From: Paenibacillus riograndensis SBR5
Lineage (GTDB): Bacteria; Bacillota; Bacilli; Paenibacillales; Paenibacillaceae
DNA length: 64,000 nucleotides
Assembly: GCF_000981585.1 (NCBI RefSeq)
Contig: NZ_LN831776.1
Location: 3,393,187 to 3,457,186 of the forward strand
Direction: 5' to 3'
The position numbers were made by a program, and so were the translations under genes. This document shows positions 60,480 through 64,000 of the stretch, one piece after another (the first letter of the stretch is position 1; every line of letters starts with the position of its first letter). The notes beneath the pieces were generated by a model. The model was given only the letters and a program-made list of their open reading frames with translations. It did not search any database and was not told where the DNA came from.

Positions 60480-61595
60480 ATGAAGGATCCGAGGATTCAA
60501 AAGCTTGCGGAAAATCTTGTAGGCTACTCCGTAAACGTGCAGCCGGGCGAGAATGTGCTCGTCGAAATGATTGGCAGCGAAAGAGATTTAATCAAAGCTG
60601 TCGTGGAGGAAGTGGGCAAAGCGGGCGGCCATGCATTTGTGCAGCTTACCGACCGTACCGTTCTGCGCAGCATGCTACAATATGCTACCCGGGAAGGTCT
60701 GGAGGCCTGGGCGGAAATTGATTTGAACCGTATGAAGCAGATGGATTGCTATATCGGTATCCGTGCCGGCGAGAATGTGAATGATCTTTCGGACGTTCCG
60801 GAAGAAAATATGAAGCTCTACAATTCCCTGTATTCCCACCCGGTACATAGCGAACAACGCGTCAAACACACGAAGTGGGTAGTGCTGCGTTATCCTAATG
60901 CCAGTATGGCACAGCTGGCCAATACGACCACCGAAGCGTTTGAGGACTTTTATTTCGAGGTCTGCAATCTGGATTATGCCAAAATGGACAGAGCCCAGGA
61001 TGCCCTGGCTGAGCTGATGCGCAGAACGGATAAGGTCCGCATTTCCGGTCCGGGGACGGAGCTTTCTTTTTCGATCAAGGGAATTGGTGCGGAGAAATGC
61101 TCCGGACACCGGAATATCCCTGACGGCGAGGTCTATAGTGCTCCTGTCCGCGATTCCGTCAATGGAACAATCAGCTACAATGCAGCAACGATCTATAACG
61201 GTGTGACGTTCGAAAATGTAAAATTCAAATTCGAAAACGGAAAGATTGTTGAAGCTACCAGCAACGACCCTGTGCGGCTGAACGAAATTCTGGATTCCGA
61301 TGAGGGTGCCCGCCATATTGGCGAGTTTGCTATTGGTTTCAACCCTTACATCCTGCACCCTATGAAAGATATTCTGTTCGATGAGAAAATCGCCGGCAGC
61401 CTGCACTTCACACCGGGCCAAGCATATGATGTAACGGACAACGGGAACCGTTCCTCGATCCACTGGGATCTCGTTTTGATTCAGCGCCCCGAATACGGCG
61501 GCGGCGAAATCTATTTTGACGATGTGCTGATCCGCAAGGACGGGATCTTTGTTCTTCCGGAACTGGAAGGTCTGAATCCCGAGAATCTGAAATAA
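60480..61595 (+). CDS. M29 family aminopeptidase
   Basis: A 371-residue metallo-aminopeptidase of the M29 (thermophilic aminopeptidase, AmpS-like) family. Signatures are IPDGEVYSAPVRDSVNGTIS (the metal-ligand Glu region), EFAIGFNPYI, and NRSSIHWDLVLI near the C-terminus (His and Asp ligands). The N-terminal VNVQPGENVLVEM fits. GAAGGAAGAGAG precedes ATG 60480. It removes N-terminal residues from peptides. Confidence 0.9.
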   Translation: MKDPRIQKLAENLVGYSVNVQPGENVLVEMIGSERDLIKAVVEEVGKAGGHAFVQLTDRTVLRSMLQYATREGLEAWAEIDLNRMKQMDCYIGIRAGENVNDLSDVPEENMKLYNSLYSHPVHSEQRVKHTKWVVLRYPNASMAQLANTTTEAFEDFYFEVCNLDYAKMDRAQDALAELMRRTDKVRISGPGTELSFSIKGIGAEKCSGHRNIPDGEVYSAPVRDSVNGTISYNAATIYNGVTFENVKFKFENGKIVEATSNDPVRLNEILDSDEGARHIGEFAIGFNPYILHPMKDILFDEKIAGSLHFTPGQAYDVTDNGNRSSIHWDLVLIQRPEYGGGEIYFDDVLIRKDGIFVLPELEGLNPENLK

Positions 61596-61721
61596 ATTGT
61601 AATCACAGCAGCCGTTTCTCTTGTTTCAGGAAAATGCCTTGCGCGAGTAAGCGGATTCAATGTATCATGGAATTGGTTACAAAAGACTTAAGCTTCATAA
61701 TCAAGTTGCGGAGGGATTCCT

Positions 61722-61967
61722 ATGTCCAGTAACAATGCGGCAATCGTGGATATTGCCCAAACGGCAAGCAAGTTCAACTCATCGATCGTTCTTCAGGCAG
61801 ACAACAAGTACATTGATGTTAAGAGTATTCTCGGTCTGTTCACTACGCTTGTCTCCAGCCAAAGCTATGAGCTCCATGTTCATGGTGCGGATGCTGAGGA
61901 AGCCAAGAAGGCAATGAGCGAGGTTTTTGCCAAGCATGGTTTGAAATTTACGGTGGTAGCGGAATAA
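61722..61967 (+). CDS. HPr-fold Crh-like protein lacking the catalytic histidine
   Basis: An 81-residue HPr-fold protein. The usual active-site segment with His15 (GIHARPA) is missing; instead the protein begins MSSNNAAIVDIAQTASKF. The regulatory serine region is present (DVKSILGLFTTLVSS), equivalent to Ser46 of HPr. Such proteins cannot carry PTS phosphate but could be phosphorylated by HPr kinase and act as CcpA corepressors, as Crh does. CcpA, PTS IICBA and PtsI lie in the same window. Confidence 0.82.
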   Translation: MSSNNAAIVDIAQTASKFNSSIVLQADNKYIDVKSILGLFTTLVSSQSYELHVHGADAEEAKKAMSEVFAKHGLKFTVVAE

Positions 61968-61983
61968 GCGAATGGTTCCGTAA

Positions 61984-62018
61984 GACGTCCTGCCTTTGCG
62001 GCGGGGCGTTTTTTCTAT
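61984..62018 (+). terminator. Rho-independent terminator
   Basis: ACGTCCTGCC and GGCGGGGCGT arms then TTTTTT. Confidence 0.8.
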
Positions 62019-62126
62019 AAATAAAAGACTTTATAAGCAGCATTCTTGTATTGGGTCCGGATTTCGACTAATATTAAACTAAATAGCAATAGCAGCTGTA
62101 ACTTTTGGACATGGGGGGGATAATGC

Positions 62127-62432
62127 ATGACTTCATCGGATTTGCAGGAACAGCTTAATCTTAGAGCAGTCACTCTTCTTCAAGAAGATGCCGATAAAAT
62201 TCAGAAGCTCATCGAAGTGCAGATGGAGAATCTGGCAACCCGTTACTGCCCTCTCTATGAGGAAGTGCTCGATACCCAGATGTACGGGTTCTCCAGAGAA
62301 GTTGATTTTGCGGTCAGAGCAGGACTGGTGCCGGAAGTTTCAGGTAAGCTGATTCTGAGCGAGCTGGAGCGCAATCTGGCCGTACTGTACGAGGCGCTCA
62401 ACAAGAAGGCTGAAGAGCGCGAGATGCTGTAA
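62127..62432 (+). CDS. ylaN: YlaN family protein
   Basis: A 101-residue helical protein that matches Bacillus YlaN in length and sequence pattern ([60 protein letters not shown]). YlaN binds iron and influences Fur-dependent iron regulation in Bacillus; that role is transferred from the family. A terminator follows. Confidence 0.9.
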   Translation: MTSSDLQEQLNLRAVTLLQEDADKIQKLIEVQMENLATRYCPLYEEVLDTQMYGFSREVDFAVRAGLVPEVSGKLILSELERNLAVLYEALNKKAEEREML

Positions 62433-62450
62433 TCTCCAATATCATTTATA

Positions 62451-62496
62451 AAAAAAGCACATGGGGACCTTTGCGGGTCCGGCCATGTGCTTTTTT
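62451..62496. terminator. Bidirectional terminator
   Basis: AAAAAAGCACATGG and CCATGTGCTTTTTT arms between the convergent ylaN and cax genes. Confidence 0.85.
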
Positions 62497-62499
62497 GTG

Positions 62500-63579
62500 T
62501 TACACGAGGTAGAAAGAAACTCCGAGGATCATATACACGGCCAACAGCAGCAAGCCTTCATACCAGTTGGTTGCACCGTCCTGGATGATGGATTTGGCAA
62601 TAAAGACAGCTACGGCGATTGCGACAATCTCTATTGTGGTGAAGACAATGTCCATCGTATTGCCCATGAAATAGCTGGCAAAAATCAGGACCGGGGCCAC
62701 AAACAAAGCAATCTGCAGACTGCTGCCGACGGCGATCTCGACCGCTGCGCCAATTTTGTTCTTCATGGCCAGCATGATGGCGGCACTATGCTCCGCGGCA
62801 TTCCCGATGATCGCCACCAGGAAGGCACCGACAAACAGCTCACTGAAGCCAAAACGCTCCGTTAACGTCTCAAGTGTGCCGACAAGCCATTCGCTGACAA
62901 AAGCGACCATAACCGTTGCCAGGATCAGATAAATAACCGATCTGCCCATGGACCACGCCGGCTTATGCTCATTCGGCAGTTCTTCCTCATTGTCTACCGT
63001 AACGTCCGCCAAGTACTTTTTGTGTGTAATCATGGAGAAGATCAGCCAGGCCATGTAGGCGGCGATCAGCAGTCCTGCTACAACCAGACTGAGCACATCG
63101 GTATCCTTTTCTGTGATGGAATGGGTGTTGAAGAACATGGCGGGTACAAAGAGGGCGATGACAGCCACGATCATCAAGGAGCCATTCAGTCCGGCCAGTG
63201 TAACATTGAAGTTCTGAACCTTGAATTTCATGCCCCCGGCAAAAATACTGAGGCCCAGCACCAGCAGCAGGTTGCCGATGATAGAGCCGGTGAGGCTGGC
63301 CTTGACCATATCGAACAGGCCTTCCTTCACCAGGAAAAAGGCGATGATCAGCTCGGCCGCATTCCCGAAGGTGGCATTAAGAAAGCCCCCCAGCCGTTGC
63401 CCGGCATAGTGGGCTACACTTTCTGTAGCCCGGCCCAGAAAGCCGGCTACAAAAACGACCGAAATGGCAGAGAGCACGAATTGCAGCGTGTGGTCCCAGT
63501 CTGCATAATGTCCGATGGCGCTGAGGATAAAGGTTATTACCAGCAGCGCCGGAGAGATCCATTTTTTCAAGTAATGCAC
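62500..63579 (-). CDS. cax: Calcium/proton exchanger (CAX family)
   Basis: A 359-residue antiporter with about 11 membrane helices. The two signature repeats are GGFLNATFGNAAELIIAFFL (first alpha repeat) and ELFVGAFLVAIIGNAAEHSA (second), both with the GNxxE core that binds the cation. The loop between the halves is acidic (VDNEEELPNEHKP). It exports Ca2+ in exchange for H+. Confidence 0.92.
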   Translation of the reverse strand: MHYLKKWISPALLVITFILSAIGHYADWDHTLQFVLSAISVVFVAGFLGRATESVAHYAGQRLGGFLNATFGNAAELIIAFFLVKEGLFDMVKASLTGSIIGNLLLVLGLSIFAGGMKFKVQNFNVTLAGLNGSLMIVAVIALFVPAMFFNTHSITEKDTDVLSLVVAGLLIAAYMAWLIFSMITHKKYLADVTVDNEEELPNEHKPAWSMGRSVIYLILATVMVAFVSEWLVGTLETLTERFGFSELFVGAFLVAIIGNAAEHSAAIMLAMKNKIGAAVEIAVGSSLQIALFVAPVLIFASYFMGNTMDIVFTTIEIVAIAVAVFIAKSIIQDGATNWYEGLLLLAVYMILGVSFYLV

Positions 63580-63723
63580 ACTCCAGTCCCTATATGTAAG
63601 TTGAATTCATAATCAATATACCCAAATTGTTCCGGTGTGTAAACGGGGATGCAAGAAAGTCATTTGCTTTTTAGCCTGTTTTCGAATTACAATAATTGAT
63701 AATGAGTGTAGGGGGGTTATGGC

Positions 63724-64000
63724 ATGGCGGAACAACTTCAACTGGAAATGGGAAACATACGGATCTCTAATGACGTCGTCTCGAAGATTGCCGGATTGGC
63801 TGCCTTGGAGACCCCGGGAATCGCGGCCATGTCTGGCGGCTTGTCCGAGGGCTGGGCTAAGCGGCTCAGCGGCAAAAACGTGCAAAAAGGTGTTACTGTT
63901 GAAGTGGGACAGCTTGAAGCAGCTGTAGACCTGCGCATCATCGTTCTGTATGAAACTCCGATTCACGAGGTATGCCGGATGCTTCAGCAGAATGTGCGCG
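63724..64000 (+). CDS. Asp23/Gls24 family protein, 3' end outside window
   Basis: From ATG 63724 (GGGGGG at 63711-63716 as ribosome binding site) 92 codons run to the window edge. The pattern MGNIRISNDVVSKIAGLAAL, ETPGIAAMSGGLSEGWA, and VDLRIIVLYETPIHEVCRML is characteristic of Asp23/Gls24 proteins, which are linked to envelope stress. The C-terminus is not visible. An overlapping longer frame on the other reading is a shadow. Confidence 0.88.
   Translation, partial: MAEQLQLEMGNIRISNDVVSKIAGLAALETPGIAAMSGGLSEGWAKRLSGKNVQKGVTVEVGQLEAAVDLRIIVLYETPIHEVCRMLQQNVR

Overview
The window looks like a chromosome segment of a Paenibacillus or close relative. It is a spore-forming Firmicute of moderate GC, with strong GGAGG-type ribosome binding sites, frequent TTG/GTG starts, a GerA-type germinant receptor, CcpA, a Crh-like HPr, YlaN and the acuA/acsA pair. 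The genus is inferred from gene content and protein style, not from a database comparison.

About 1-17.9 kb is AT-richer accessory DNA. It opens with an agr-like peptide quorum-sensing locus: a membrane protein cut by the window edge, the AgrB protease, a 45-residue AgrD whose ring residue is serine, and a lone LytTR regulator. Then comes a patchwork built around prophage debris: an in-frame scar joining two tail-protein fragments, an intact lysis module (XhlA-like protein, holin-like proteins, M15 endolysin), an IS200-type transposase remnant, and small secreted or membrane proteins. Two copies of a secreted-protein cassette (3.2-4.8 kb and 13.2-15.0 kb) share their leader, C-terminal domain, terminator and a downstream operator-like palindrome; a scrap of a third copy lies at 5.28 kb. 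Three stand-alone jelly-roll proteins resembling the C-terminal domain of exosporium proteins are scattered here. The block ends with an SOS-box-preceded mini-operon, a ferritin-like gene and tRNA-Val, whose 3' end faces the accessory DNA.

About 18-33 kb is mostly core: NUDIX hydrolase, M50 protease, acetyltransferases, MBL-fold hydrolase, arginine decarboxylase SpeA, an MFS transporter, DUF1054, 6-phosphogluconate dehydrogenase, shikimate kinase and EPSP synthase. Gene scars include a broken cupin gene at 18.1 kb and a thioredoxin-reductase/DHFR-family deletion fusion at 32.8-33.5 kb. From 33.8 to 38.8 kb lies a spore-related block: a small helical protein, a frameshifted collagen-like protein of the same jelly-roll family, and a complete gerKA-KB-KC-type operon.

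From 39 to 64 kb the content is core again. It includes a CoA-binding protein, a PTS permease plus enzyme I, an ECF sigma factor with a DUF4179 partner, a DJ-1/PfpI protein, ccpA, mtnN, divergent acuA/acsA with a cre-like site between them, a class A PBP, rpsD with a long leader, a GAF-GGDEF diguanylate cyclase, an M29 aminopeptidase, a Crh-like protein, ylaN, a Ca2+/H+ exchanger and the start of an Asp23/Gls24 gene. PtsI, the PTS permease, the Crh-like protein, CcpA and AcsA/AcuA together make a coherent set of carbon-uptake and carbon-catabolite-control genes within about 21 kb.
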